In this document: in pieces, positions 17,345-25,889 of the stretch
Position numbering within the stretch: position 1 is the stretch's first letter
How the letters are laid out: every line of letters starts with the position of its first letter
From: Pseudomonas thivervalensis
Lineage (GTDB): Bacteria; Pseudomonadota; Gammaproteobacteria; Pseudomonadales; Pseudomonadaceae
Direction: 5' to 3'
Assembly (NCBI RefSeq): GCF_001269655.1
Contig: NZ_LHVE01000004.1
Coordinates: forward strand, 124,001-188,000
Length of the DNA stretch: 64,000 bases
Notes under the pieces: model-generated
Told to the model about the DNA's origin: nothing
Seen by the model: only the letters and a program-made list of their open reading frames with translations
The model's database searches: none
Position numbers and translations under genes: made by a program

Positions 17345-18597
17345 TTGCGCAGCTCCATGTGGGGGCGTTGCATAGGCAGCAGACCTTGAGGACGCCAGAT
17401 CATCATCAGCACCATCAAGGCGCCGAACATCAACATGCGGTATTCGCTGAATTCACGCATCATTTCGGGCAGCAGGATCATCACGATCGCCGCCAGGATC
17501 ACGCCCAGTTGCGAGCCCATCCCGCCCAGCACCACGATGGCGAGGATGATCGCCGACTCGATGAAGGTAAAGGATTCCGGCGTCACCAGGCCCTGGCGGG
17601 CGGCGAAGAAGCTACCGGCAAAACCGGCGAATGCAGCGCCGAGGGTGAAGGCCGACAGTTTGATCACGGTGGGGTTGAGACCCAGGGCACGGCAGGCGAT
17701 TTCGTCTTCACGCAGCGCTTCCCACGCACGGCCGATCGGCATGCGCAGCAAACGGTTGATGACGAACAGCGCCGCCAGGGCCAGCAACAAAGCAACCAGG
17801 TAGAGGAAGATCACCTTGTTGATCGAGTTGTATTCCAGGCCGAAGTACTCGTGGAACGTCTGCAGGCCTTCGGCGGCTTTACGCTCGAAGGTCAGGCCGA
17901 AGAACGTCGGTTTCTCGATGTTGCTGATGCCGTTCGGGCCACCGGTGATGTCGGTCAGGTTGCGCAGGAACAGGCGGATGATCTCGCCGAAACCCAGGGT
18001 CACGATCGCCAGGTAGTCGCCGCGCAAGCGCAGGACCGGGAACCCCAGCAGGAAACCGAAGGTGGCGGCCATCATCCCGGCGATCGGCAGGCAGATCCAG
18101 AAGCTCAGGCCGAAGTAATGGGACAGCAGCGCATAGCTGTAGGCCCCGACGGCGTAGAAGCCGACGTAACCCAGGTCCAGCAGGCCGGCCAGGCCGACGA
18201 CGATGTTCAGGCCCAGGCCCAGCATCACGTAGATCAGGATCAGCGTGGCGATGTCCACCGCGCCGCGAGAGCCGAAGAACGGCCACACCAGGGCCACGAT
18301 GATCAGGCCCAGCACGATCCAGCGCTGGGTGCTCGGCAGGGTCAGGAAGTTGCTGGCCTTGGCCGGGATCACCGGCAGGCCGGGCGAAGACTTCCAGGCC
18401 GCGCTGATCTGCGTGCTGAACAACACGCGTACGAACATCAGCAGCGAGCACACGGCGATAGTCGCGAGGATGGCCGGGCTGGTGCCGTGCACTTCCAGGT
18501 TGATGCCGACGATGGTCAGTTTAAGACCCAGTACCGGGTAGGCCACGGCCCAGACCAGCAGGGCGCTGAAGAGCGCCGATTTGAGATGCCTAGTCAT
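17341..18597 (-). CDS. livM: Branched-chain amino acid ABC transporter, permease LivM/BraE
   Basis: The 418-residue inner-membrane permease has an N-terminal extension of about 100 residues with two to three hydrophobic segments, as usual for the Pseudomonas protein. The core carries [30 protein letters not shown] and the EAA-like loop [24 protein letters not shown] that docks on the ATPases. The [18 protein letters not shown] segment is also characteristic. It overlaps livH and livG by four bases each. Confidence 0.95.
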   Translation of the reverse strand: MTRHLKSALFSALLVWAVAYPVLGLKLTIVGINLEVHGTSPAILATIAVCSLLMFVRVLFSTQISAAWKSSPGLPVIPAKASNFLTLPSTQRWIVLGLIIVALVWPFFGSRGAVDIATLILIYVMLGLGLNIVVGLAGLLDLGYVGFYAVGAYSYALLSHYFGLSFWICLPIAGMMAATFGFLLGFPVLRLRGDYLAIVTLGFGEIIRLFLRNLTDITGGPNGISNIEKPTFFGLTFERKAAEGLQTFHEYFGLEYNSINKVIFLYLVALLLALAALFVINRLLRMPIGRAWEALREDEIACRALGLNPTVIKLSAFTLGAAFAGFAGSFFAARQGLVTPESFTFIESAIILAIVVLGGMGSQLGVILAAIVMILLPEMMREFSEYRMLMFGALMVLMMIWRPQGLLPMQRPHMELRK

Positions 18598-19517
18598 ACT
18601 TTTTCAACCTCCGGGCGGCCCAGGATGCCGGTCGGCCGGAATAACAGAACCAGAACCAACAAGCCGAATGCCACGACGTCCTTGTACTGGTCGCCGAAGA
18701 TGTCGGCGCCAAAGGCTTCCGCCACGCCCAGCACCAGCCCGCCGAGCATGGCGCCGGGGATGCTGCCGATGCCGCCCAGTACCGCGGCGGTGAAGGCTTT
18801 CAGGCCCACGAGGAAGCCGGCGTTGGGGTTGATCACGCCGTATTGCATGCTCAACAGCACCGCGGCGATGGCGGCCAGTGCCGCACCGATGACGAAGGTC
18901 AGGGCGATGATGTTGTTGGTGTTGATGCCCAGCAGGTTGGCCATCTTGATGTCCTCGGCGCAGGCGCGGCAGGCGCGGCCGAGGCGGGAACGAGAGATGA
19001 ACAACGTGAGGCCGAGCATGGCGACCAGCGTCACCACGAACACCACGATTTGCATGTAGGAAATCAGCACTTCATGTGCCCCGCCTGGCCCGATGGCAAA
19101 GTTGCCCGGGATCAGGTTGGGAATGGATTTGTCCTTGGAGTCTTGCGAGAGCAGTACGGTGTTCTGCAGGAAGATCGACATACCAATGGCGGAAATCAGC
19201 GGGATCAGACGGTTGCTGCCGCGCAGGGGGCGGTAGGCGATCCGTTCGATGCTGTAGCCATAGGAACTGGTGACGACGATGCTCGCGATGAAAGCCGCGG
19301 TCATCAACAGCGGGACACTGTCGAGTCCCATCATGGCCAGCCCGGCGATGGCGATGAACGCCACGTAGGAGCCGATCATGTATACCTCGCCGTGGGCGAA
19401 GTTGATCATTCCAATGATGCCGTAAACCATCGTATAGCCGATGGCGATCAGGGCATACGTGCTGCCAACGGTCAGGCCGTTAACCAGCTGCTGGAAGAAG
19501 TGATAGATGTCAGGCAT
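18594..19517 (-). CDS. livH: Branched-chain amino acid ABC transporter, permease LivH/BraD
   Basis: The 307-residue inner-membrane permease begins [19 protein letters not shown] and has the family opening [28 protein letters not shown]. The cytoplasmic loop [24 protein letters not shown] contacts the ATPases, and [27 protein letters not shown] follows. It lies downstream of the substrate-binding protein gene with a hairpin between them, so its expression is probably lower than that of braC. Confidence 0.95.
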   Translation of the reverse strand: MPDIYHFFQQLVNGLTVGSTYALIAIGYTMVYGIIGMINFAHGEVYMIGSYVAFIAIAGLAMMGLDSVPLLMTAAFIASIVVTSSYGYSIERIAYRPLRGSNRLIPLISAIGMSIFLQNTVLLSQDSKDKSIPNLIPGNFAIGPGGAHEVLISYMQIVVFVVTLVAMLGLTLFISRSRLGRACRACAEDIKMANLLGINTNNIIALTFVIGAALAAIAAVLLSMQYGVINPNAGFLVGLKAFTAAVLGGIGSIPGAMLGGLVLGVAEAFGADIFGDQYKDVVAFGLLVLVLLFRPTGILGRPEVEKV

Positions 19518-19690
19518 TACAGCGCTCCTAAAAACCTGATACGCATTTCACTGGTGGAGTCATTTTCCCGCCCGGGCCCCGTGGATCTTCATCCACTTCG
19601 AACTCGAGGTTTGCCAGCGAACCGCTGATGACGGTTTTGAGATTTTCAGGTGGGGAGACTGGCGGATCACGCCAGCGCGGCCCAATACAT

Positions 19691-19721
19691 TTAAAACAAA
19701 GCCCACGGCACGCCGTGGGCT
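19691..19721 (-). terminator. Hairpin terminator/attenuator between braC and livH
   Basis: GCCCACGG and CCGTGGGC pair around a four- to five-base loop, with TTTGTTTTAA after the stem on the minus strand. It lies 27 bases beyond the braC stop and 174 bases before livH, the usual place for a partial terminator that lets the binding protein outnumber the permease. Confidence 0.8.
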
Positions 19722-19747
19722 TTATTGGCAGTCAGTCAGGCCAGGCC

Positions 19748-20875
19748 TTACTGAGGCGAAGCTTCGGTTTTAGGTTTGCCGAAATGCCACTCGTAGACCA
19801 CGAACTTGAAGTCCTTCAAGTCGCCTTTCTCGTCGAAGCTCAGGTCGCCGGTCGGGGTCTTGAAGGTGCCTTTGTGGATGGCTTCAGCCACTTTGCCTGC
19901 GTCTTCGCTCTTGGCGGCCTTGATTGCATCGGCGATCACGGTCACGGCGGAGTAGGACGGGAACACGAACGGACCGCTCGGGTCTTCTTTCTTGGCCTTG
20001 AACGCGTCAGCCAGGGCAACGTTGGCCGGATCCTGGTCGAAGGATTTCGGCAGGGTCACCAGCAGGCCTTCGGAAGATTCCTTGGCGATTTGCGAGATGG
20101 AGTCGTTACCCACGCCTTCCGGACCCATGAACTTGGCCTTCAGGCCTTTTTCCTGGGATTGACGCAGGATCAGGCCCAGCTCCGGGTGGTAGCCGCCGTA
20201 GTAGACGAAGTCGACGTTGGCTTGCTTGAGCTTGGCGATCATCGAGGAGAAGTCTTTGTCGCCGGCGTTCACGCCTTCGAAGACGGCCACTTTCACGCCT
20301 TTGCCTTCGAGGGTTTTCTTCACGGCGCTGGCGATGCCTTCACCGTACTGCTGCTTGTCGTGCAGGACCGCAACGATCTTCGGCTTGACGTGGTCGGCGA
20401 TGTAGTTGCCGGCCGCAGGGCCTTGGGCGCTGTCCAGGCCGATGGTACGGAAGATCATCTTGTAGCCGCGAGCGGTGATGTCCGGGCTGGTGGCCGCCGG
20501 GGTGATCATGATCACGCCTTCGTCTTCGTAGATGTCGGAAGCTGGCTGGGTGGAGCTGGAGCACAGGTGGCCGACCACGAACTTGACGCCGTCGTTGACG
20601 ACTTTGTTCGCGACCGCGACCGCTTGTTTTGGATCACAGGCGTCATCGTATTCAACGGCTTCGAGTTTCTTGCCGTCGACGCCGCCCTTGGCGTTGATCT
20701 GTTCGATGGCCATTTTCGCGCCACTGAACTGCATGTCGCCGTATTGGGCTACAGGGCCGGTCTTAGGGCCGGCGATGCCGATCTTGATGGTGTCGGCGGC
20801 AAACGAATGGCTGGCAACCCCGGCCAGAACCATAGCGGCAAACAGTTTGGAAATCTGCTTAGTAGCCTTAGTCAT
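19748..20875 (-). CDS. braC: Branched-chain amino acid ABC transporter, periplasmic binding protein BraC/LivK
   Basis: The 375-residue protein has a Sec signal peptide (KLFAAMVLAGVASHSFAADT, cleavage after SFA) and then the type 1 periplasmic-binding fold of LivJ/LivK: IKIGIAGPKTGPVAQYGDMQ, EQINAKGGVDGKKLE, VNDGVKFVVGHLCSSSTQPASDIYEDEGV and MITPAATSPDITARGYK. The disulfide pair of the family is present (Cys in YDDACDPK and GHLCSS). It captures Leu, Ile, Val and possibly Ala or Thr for LivHMGF. A TATAAA -10-like hexamer lies 27 bases before the ATG on the minus strand, with GGAG as ribosome binding site. Confidence 0.95.
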   Translation of the reverse strand: MTKATKQISKLFAAMVLAGVASHSFAADTIKIGIAGPKTGPVAQYGDMQFSGAKMAIEQINAKGGVDGKKLEAVEYDDACDPKQAVAVANKVVNDGVKFVVGHLCSSSTQPASDIYEDEGVIMITPAATSPDITARGYKMIFRTIGLDSAQGPAAGNYIADHVKPKIVAVLHDKQQYGEGIASAVKKTLEGKGVKVAVFEGVNAGDKDFSSMIAKLKQANVDFVYYGGYHPELGLILRQSQEKGLKAKFMGPEGVGNDSISQIAKESSEGLLVTLPKSFDQDPANVALADAFKAKKEDPSGPFVFPSYSAVTVIADAIKAAKSEDAGKVAEAIHKGTFKTPTGDLSFDEKGDLKDFKFVVYEWHFGKPKTEASPQ

Positions 20876-20975
20876 AGTGCTCCACTCATGCTGTTGTAGT
20901 TTTTATAGTCCTGGCGCCGTAGCAGCAGAACCGGGTCAGATATCTTGGATACCCTCGCGGAAAATGCCCCCGGCA

Positions 20976-20991
20976 ACTGTACCGGTACAGT
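20976..20991. promoter_or_regulatory. Perfect 16-bp palindrome, MocR/GntR-type operator candidate
   Basis: ACTGTACCGGTACAGT is its own reverse complement. CTGTACC/GGTACAG half-sites are typical of predicted MocR-family (GntR/aminotransferase fusion) operators. It lies 100 bases upstream of braC in the 339-base interval shared with the rightward DUF2288 gene. No MocR gene is in this window. The rest of the interval shows only the braC -10-like TATAAA. Confidence 0.5.
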
Positions 20992-21214
20992 GTAGAGCGC
21001 CGATTGTTGGCAAGGGAAGCTGGCGCTTGGGGGCAAAACCTGGGGGTGTCGCTTAATTGAAAGAAAAAGACAGAATAGCGGCGGGGGTTGTCCGGTCGTT
21101 TCGGCAATCCTTGGCTTTCCTGCGCTTTTCAATCGGTACTGCAATTGCTACCGGGTTTTTCTGCCAGACCACCGACGTTATCATTCGCGCCGATTTCTTT
21201 TCCGGACAGCTCCC

Positions 21215-21520
21215 ATGAATCAAGAACCTAGCACCCTCTATGCCAAGCTGCTTGGTGAAACCGCATCCATCACCTGGAAAGAGCTGGAGCCGTTCTTTGC
21301 CAAGGGTGCCCTATTGTGGGTCGATCCAGCACTGGATTTGATCGCCGCCGCCGAGGCCGTTGCCCAGGACGAAGGTACCAAAGTCGCCGCCTGGCTGGCC
21401 GCCGACCAGCTCGCCAAGCTGTCTGAAACGCGGGCGCTGGATTTTCTGGAACGTGATCCGCAGCTTTGGGCGGTGGTGGTTTCGCCGTGGATTATGATCC
21501 AGGAAAGGGCGTCGAATTGA
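21215..21520 (+). CDS. DUF2288-family protein
   Basis: The 101-residue cytoplasmic protein begins MNQEPSTLYAKLLGETASITW and contains WKELEPFFAKGALLWVDPALDLI, AAWLAADQLAKLS and the WAVVVSPWIMIQE ending, which I recognise as the DUF2288 pattern found widely in gammaproteobacteria and cyanobacteria. No function is known to me. It is a single-gene unit, with a weak hairpin and a REP downstream and about 340 bases separating it from the divergent braC. Confidence 0.8.
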   Translation: MNQEPSTLYAKLLGETASITWKELEPFFAKGALLWVDPALDLIAAAEAVAQDEGTKVAAWLAADQLAKLSETRALDFLERDPQLWAVVVSPWIMIQERASN

Positions 21521-21646
21521 TCGGCGCACCAAGTTGGTTCGTGTTTTGGCGCTTGGAAAAGTGTGTAGGTGAGTAGCGTGATGGCACCCTGCCGTGGCGA
21601 AACGCCACAGGAGAGGGTGACGTATACGTAACGGGAACAGTTTATG

Positions 21647-21674
21647 GAGCAGCCTTTGGGCTGCTCAATTGTTT
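21647..21674 (+). terminator. Weak terminator hairpin after the DUF2288 gene
   Basis: GAGCAGCC and GGCTGCTC pair around TTTG. The following AATTGTTT is a poor T run. It lies 127 bases past the stop codon. Confidence 0.45.
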
Positions 21675-21693
21675 CTGAATGTTTGTGCAGATT

Positions 21694-21786
21694 AAAAGAT
21701 CGCAGCCTTCGGCAGCTCCTACAGGGGCGCGCCGCGAATTCAGGTGAACCGCAGCCCGTAGGAGCTGCCGAAGGCTGCGATCTTTC
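21694..21786. repeat. REP palindrome (GTAGGAGCTG family)
   Basis: AAAGATCGCAGCCTTCGGCA-type left arm and GTAGGAGCTGCCGAAGGCTG right arm. It abuts the 3' end of the tubulin-like gene. The orientation is opposite to that at 11276. Confidence 0.85.
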
Positions 21787-21796
21787 AAGGCTTACC

Positions 21797-23974
21797 TCAA
21801 TACGTCCTGCCCGTATGGTTATTAAGAGAAATAACCTTGGTCTTGCCAATCCGGTGACGGTAGATCTCACGCAGGTACTTGATGGACTTCTTCACGCAGT
21901 CGCGGGACAGGCGGATGTCGTTGATCGAGACGAACTTGTCCTTGTCGTTGATCAGCTCACGGTATTTCTTTTCGTACATCGGCTTGATCGCGTACCAGTT
22001 GGTGTCGAGGATCTTCGCCGGGTTCTCGAATTCGTTGAGCAGGTCGTCGATGCGTGCTTCGTCGAAGTCTTCATTGATGATGAAGTCCAGGATCGAGTTG
22101 TCCAAGGTGTCGTCGAAGCGGTACGGGGTGCGGGCGAAGCAGCGCTTGATAAACGCCACGATCAAGGTCAGGAAGTCATCCGACAGGCACGGGCTCTTGG
22201 CGATCAGGGTGGTGAGCGACAGGTTGGCCGATGCGCCGATCACCAACGCGTAACGCTTGAGCGTGGTGTTGGGGAACAGGCTGTTGAGGTGGGTCTTGAG
22301 CCGGTTCAGGTCCATGTAGGACAGCTTGTAGTCCTTGGGCAAGGAGACGATCGACACCACCGACGAGCAATTCTTGAAGAAGTGCAGGTCATGCAAGGCC
22401 GCGGCGTCGTAGCCGGAATTCTTGTATTGCTCCAGCGAGGCGCGGTAGCGCTTGGATTCGATCGGCAACAGGCTGATGCCTTCGATGGCCTGGGTGACTT
22501 TGTTGAAGTGCGGCAGGTCGATGGAACGGAAGAACAGGTCGTCGATGTTCAGGCGCGGCGGCTCTTTCTCGAACACCTTGAACTTGTCGCCGCTCGGCGC
22601 CGGGGTTTCCGGGACGACGGACTCGGCGTAGGCAATCGCCACCGGGCCGGCGAGGCTCATGAACAGGTCGTTGGCGTCCAGGCGAATGGTTTCGCCGATG
22701 TCGATGCCGGCGCGACGGAAGTAGTTCTGGTCGTAGTCGGTGGTGACGGCCTGGGCCGTCAGGATGTTGAAGATCTGCTGGGAGATGTACTGGTTGGCGT
22801 GCTTCTCCATGGCATTGACATCAATGTTCTGGATGTTGCCGTCATCGCTTTCTTCGGCGTAGCGCATGATGTCGTTGGAGATCAGCATCATCGCGTTCCA
22901 CGGGCGGATACGCCCCATCACACTGGCTTCGCTGCTGTCTTCGTTGGCGAAGTTGTACGAGAAATCCCATTCTTCCGAGAGGTATTTGCACAACAGGCGC
23001 CCGGCGTTGATGTGCAAGGCCTCGGACATTTCGCTGCGATGGTCGGAAATATTCGGCAGCACGCAGATGCCGCTGGTGAAGATCGGCTCGAAGACGAAAG
23101 AGTGACCGCTCTTGCTGTCGTGCTCGTCCATCGGCTTGGTGTCGAACGTCTTGTTCATGTACGAGTACTGCTGGGCCAGGCCGAACTCCGAGGCCATGCC
23201 CGAACCGGTACCGCCGCCGGCGCTGAAGATCGAGAAGTACAGGCGCGACTGGTTGGCCTTGATGCCGCAGCTGTCGATCAGGTACGAGTGGATCATTTTC
23301 CAATCGGGACTGGAGAAGCGCTGGGTGTCCTTGTTCAGGATGATCTTGGCCAGGTACTGGCCGAGGATCGGCGCGTTACCGGCGCCACCGGCGTGGACTT
23401 CCGACAGGTCCATGATTTTCATTTTGCTGTAGTCGCGCAAGAAGCCGCTTTTCTCACCTTTGCGCGAGAAGCGGATGCGCCCGGCGATGTCCTTGTCCAG
23501 GTCTCCGAGCATCACCAGTGGTTCCACCAGGAATACCGGCTTGCTGGCCTTGCTGGTGCCCAGGCGCAGGTTGTTGCGGATCCACTGCGCGGGGCTGTGG
23601 CCCTTGTCGCTGTAGCCTTTGTCGTCGGCGTTGAATTCGTTGAGGTAGAACTTGCGGGCGTTGTATACCAGTTCGGCCACGTCCAGGGCGATGTTGGAGC
23701 CGCAGCGCCCCAGGCCGATCAGGCACACCGACGGGAATTCCTGCTGGGTGCGGTCGAATTCGTCGTCCACCAGGTGCGGTGGGCGCGGGAACACGGTGTC
23801 ACGCAGGCCATCGAGGTTGTCGAGGATACGGTCGGTGTTGGTTTCGGTGAAATACAGGTACTGCTGGGTCGACAGAGGGCGCGGTGGGAGCGACGGCTTC
23901 GAGACTTCCGGGCCATTGGCGGCCGGGCTCAAGGTCAGATCGGATACCGCAGTGGCTGTTTTTTTTGAGGTCAT
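21797..23974 (-). CDS. Tubulin/FtsZ-superfamily GTPase-like protein, solitary, 725 residues
   Basis: No named family fits with certainty. Nucleotide-binding loops of the tubulin/FtsZ superfamily appear in order: T1-like LIGLGRCGSNIALDVAEL (residues 85-102), T3-like HAGGAGNAPILGQYLA (194-208, compare FtsZ GAGGNPxxG) and the signature T4 loop SAGGGTGSGMASEF (251-264). A possible T7 loop is RLDANDL (431-437), which keeps both acidic residues of the FtsZ pattern NxDFADV. Spacings are much longer than in FtsZ, implying insertions, and residues about 470-725 form an extra C-terminal region rich in charged helices. No signal peptide or membrane helix is seen. The first 80 residues look unstructured. 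The gene stands alone between a REP and a divergent MFS gene. The ribosome binding site is weak. Relatives may include the FtsZ-like families proposed for membrane remodelling. Confidence 0.8.
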   Translation of the reverse strand: MTSKKTATAVSDLTLSPAANGPEVSKPSLPPRPLSTQQYLYFTETNTDRILDNLDGLRDTVFPRPPHLVDDEFDRTQQEFPSVCLIGLGRCGSNIALDVAELVYNARKFYLNEFNADDKGYSDKGHSPAQWIRNNLRLGTSKASKPVFLVEPLVMLGDLDKDIAGRIRFSRKGEKSGFLRDYSKMKIMDLSEVHAGGAGNAPILGQYLAKIILNKDTQRFSSPDWKMIHSYLIDSCGIKANQSRLYFSIFSAGGGTGSGMASEFGLAQQYSYMNKTFDTKPMDEHDSKSGHSFVFEPIFTSGICVLPNISDHRSEMSEALHINAGRLLCKYLSEEWDFSYNFANEDSSEASVMGRIRPWNAMMLISNDIMRYAEESDDGNIQNIDVNAMEKHANQYISQQIFNILTAQAVTTDYDQNYFRRAGIDIGETIRLDANDLFMSLAGPVAIAYAESVVPETPAPSGDKFKVFEKEPPRLNIDDLFFRSIDLPHFNKVTQAIEGISLLPIESKRYRASLEQYKNSGYDAAALHDLHFFKNCSSVVSIVSLPKDYKLSYMDLNRLKTHLNSLFPNTTLKRYALVIGASANLSLTTLIAKSPCLSDDFLTLIVAFIKRCFARTPYRFDDTLDNSILDFIINEDFDEARIDDLLNEFENPAKILDTNWYAIKPMYEKKYRELINDKDKFVSINDIRLSRDCVKKSIKYLREIYRHRIGKTKVISLNNHTGRTY

Positions 23975-24192
23975 TGTGCGCCATATGCCTGGAATGGTGG
24001 CTCGACGAATGCAGTCATCGAACCCACGCGGATGGGAATTCGCGCCGGGGTAAACGCGAATATCGGTCCAAGCGGTCAGGGCTGCAGCCTGAGCAGCGCT
24101 CGGGATAATCTTTTCCTGATCATGTTGAATCGGCCACTCGGCCTCGATCTTTAACCAGCAAAAGGCAAAATGATGGCAATTGTTACAGGAAA

Positions 24193-24206
24193 TTGATCGG
24201 CATCAA
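24193..24206. promoter_or_regulatory. Perfect ANR/FNR-type box between tubulin-like gene and MFS gene
   Basis: TTGATCGGCATCAA matches the consensus TTGAT-N4-ATCAA at all ten fixed positions. It lies 219 bases before the tubulin-like ATG (minus strand) and 128 bases before the MFS ATG (plus strand). Rightward, TATCAG follows four bases further than the ideal class II spacing; leftward no better -10 is seen. Which gene it controls is open. The rest of this roughly 360-base interval shows only a hairpin GACAG/CTGTC near 24254-24275. Confidence 0.6.
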
Positions 24207-24333
24207 GAAATACGCCGCTTCCCATGGCCGGGTATCAGTCTTGCGAATAATTGGAGACAGCTCCCGTGCCGCTGTCTAGATTGCATATCCAGGCCACGGA
24301 CCGTTGGCCCATAACAATAAAAGAGACGGACCC

Positions 24334-25683
24334 ATGCAGAACTCGACCCAAGCGGCGAATGCCTGGCGCATTCTGTTCCTGTTGTTCCTGGCCAACCTGT
24401 TCAATTTCTTCGACCGCACCATCCCTGCGATCATCATCGAGCCGATCCGCATGGAGTGGAGCCTCAGCGACTTCCAGATCGGCATCATCGGCACCGCGTT
24501 TACCATCGTTTATGCCATTGCCGGCTTGCCCCTGGGACGCATGGCCGATAACGGTTCGCGCAGCAAATTGATGGGTTGGGGCCTGGCGGCCTGGAGCGGA
24601 CTGACGGCGGTCAATGGGCTGGTGGGCAGTTTCTGGGCGTTCCTGGTGGTGCGCATGGGCGTCGGGATCGGCGAGGCCAGCTACGCGCCGGCGGCCAACT
24701 CTTTGATTGGCGATCTGTTCCCGGCCCATCGTCGGGCGCGGGCCATGGGCATCTTCATGCTCGGCCTGCCACTGGGCCTGTTGTTGGCGTTTTTCACCAT
24801 TGGCGCGATGGTCAAGGCCTTCGACAGCTGGCGCGCGCCGTTCTTCATCGCGGCGGTGCCGGGGCTGGTGCTGGCGGTGTTCATGTTTTTCATCAAGGAG
24901 CCCAAGCGCGGCGCGGCGGAAACCGTGCAGGTCTCCCAGGAAAAAATCGACAAGCCGGTTCGCCGAGTGCTGGCGATTCCTACCTTCCTGTGGCTGGTGC
25001 TGGCGGGGCTGTGCTTCAACTTCGCCACCTATGCCTGCAACTCATTCCTGGTGCCGATGCTGCAGCGTTATTTCCTGATGCCGCTGCACGAGGCGGCCGT
25101 GGCGACCGGAATCATGGTGGGCGTGACGGGGTTGTTCGGGCTCACCCTTGGCGGCTGGGTCGCCGACAAGATCCACCAGCGCGTGCCCAACGGCCGCCTG
25201 CTGTTTGCGGCGTTCAGCCTGGCGATCTCGACGGTGACCACGGCCTGGGCCCTGCATGCCGGGCGCATTGAGATCGGCGTGTTTGTGGCGGTGTTCAGCG
25301 TCGGTTGGCTGTTTGCCTATAACTTTTACACCTGCGTCTACACCGCGATCCAAGACGTGGTGGAACCACGCCTGCGTGCCACGGCGATGGCGTTGTACTT
25401 TGCCGGGCTGTACTTGCTTGGCGGCGGCCTGGGGCCGGTGGTGGTGGGCGGTTTGTCCGACTACTTCGCCCGCACGGCGATGGCGACCGCAGGCGCCCCG
25501 CAGATGACCGAAGCCTTCAAGGCCATCGGCCTGCATGACGCAATGTACCTGATCCCGGTGGCGCTGCTCTTGACCATGGTGTTCCTGTTCCTGGCGTCAC
25601 GCTGCTTCGTGCGCGATGCCAAGCGGATGAAGGACGGGATGAGCGCGGTGGTGGTGCCCGAAGGTGTCGTGGCGACGGCCTGA
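24334..25683 (+). CDS. MFS transporter, Spinster-like
   Basis: The 449-residue inner-membrane protein has twelve predicted membrane segments. The start AWRILFLLFLANLFNFFDRTIPAIIIEPIR is typical of the Spinster-like branch, and the cytoplasmic loop 2-3 motif GRMADNGSRSKLMGWGL and GVGIGEASYAPAANSLIGDLFP follow. Substrates in this branch include sphingolipid-like or organic anions in eukaryotes; bacterial substrates are mostly unknown. A TTG 30 bases upstream could extend the frame, but ATG at 24334 follows AAGAGACGGACCC. It ends before a nested REP. Possible oxygen control comes from the ANR-type box upstream. Confidence 0.85.
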   Translation: MQNSTQAANAWRILFLLFLANLFNFFDRTIPAIIIEPIRMEWSLSDFQIGIIGTAFTIVYAIAGLPLGRMADNGSRSKLMGWGLAAWSGLTAVNGLVGSFWAFLVVRMGVGIGEASYAPAANSLIGDLFPAHRRARAMGIFMLGLPLGLLLAFFTIGAMVKAFDSWRAPFFIAAVPGLVLAVFMFFIKEPKRGAAETVQVSQEKIDKPVRRVLAIPTFLWLVLAGLCFNFATYACNSFLVPMLQRYFLMPLHEAAVATGIMVGVTGLFGLTLGGWVADKIHQRVPNGRLLFAAFSLAISTVTTAWALHAGRIEIGVFVAVFSVGWLFAYNFYTCVYTAIQDVVEPRLRATAMALYFAGLYLLGGGLGPVVVGGLSDYFARTAMATAGAPQMTEAFKAIGLHDAMYLIPVALLLTMVFLFLASRCFVRDAKRMKDGMSAVVVPEGVVATA

Positions 25684-25707
25684 AGAGATTTTGTGGCAAT
25701 GGTGCTT

Positions 25708-25870
25708 TTGTGGTGACGGAGCTTGCTCCCGCTGGACTCTGTAGGAGCTGGCGAAGCCTGCGATCTCTTGATCTTTCGCTTGAAACTTAATTGTCTGGGA
25801 CAAAGATCGCAGCCTCGCTTCGCTCGACAGCTCCTATAGGCGGCCCAGCGGGAGCAAGCTCCCTCGCCAC
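25708..25870. repeat. Nested REP palindrome (two families)
   Basis: Outer arms TGTGGTGACGGAGCTTGCTC and GAGCAAGCTCCCTCGCCAC enclose an inner palindrome (GTAGGAGCTGGCGAAGCCTG ... AGCTCCTAT). It separates two convergent transporter genes. Confidence 0.85.
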
Positions 25871-25889
25871 GGGTTCAGTGTTGTTCTGT

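Noticed and set aside
17359..19059. A 566-codon plus-strand frame opposite livM and livH
   Set aside because: It is Gln/His/Asp-rich antisense of membrane protein codons with no family features.
21644..23968. A 774-codon open frame on the plus strand opposite the tubulin-like gene
   Set aside because: It has Val/Gly/Asp-rich low-information sequence typical of the antisense of a GC-rich gene, while the minus strand encodes clear GTPase motifs.
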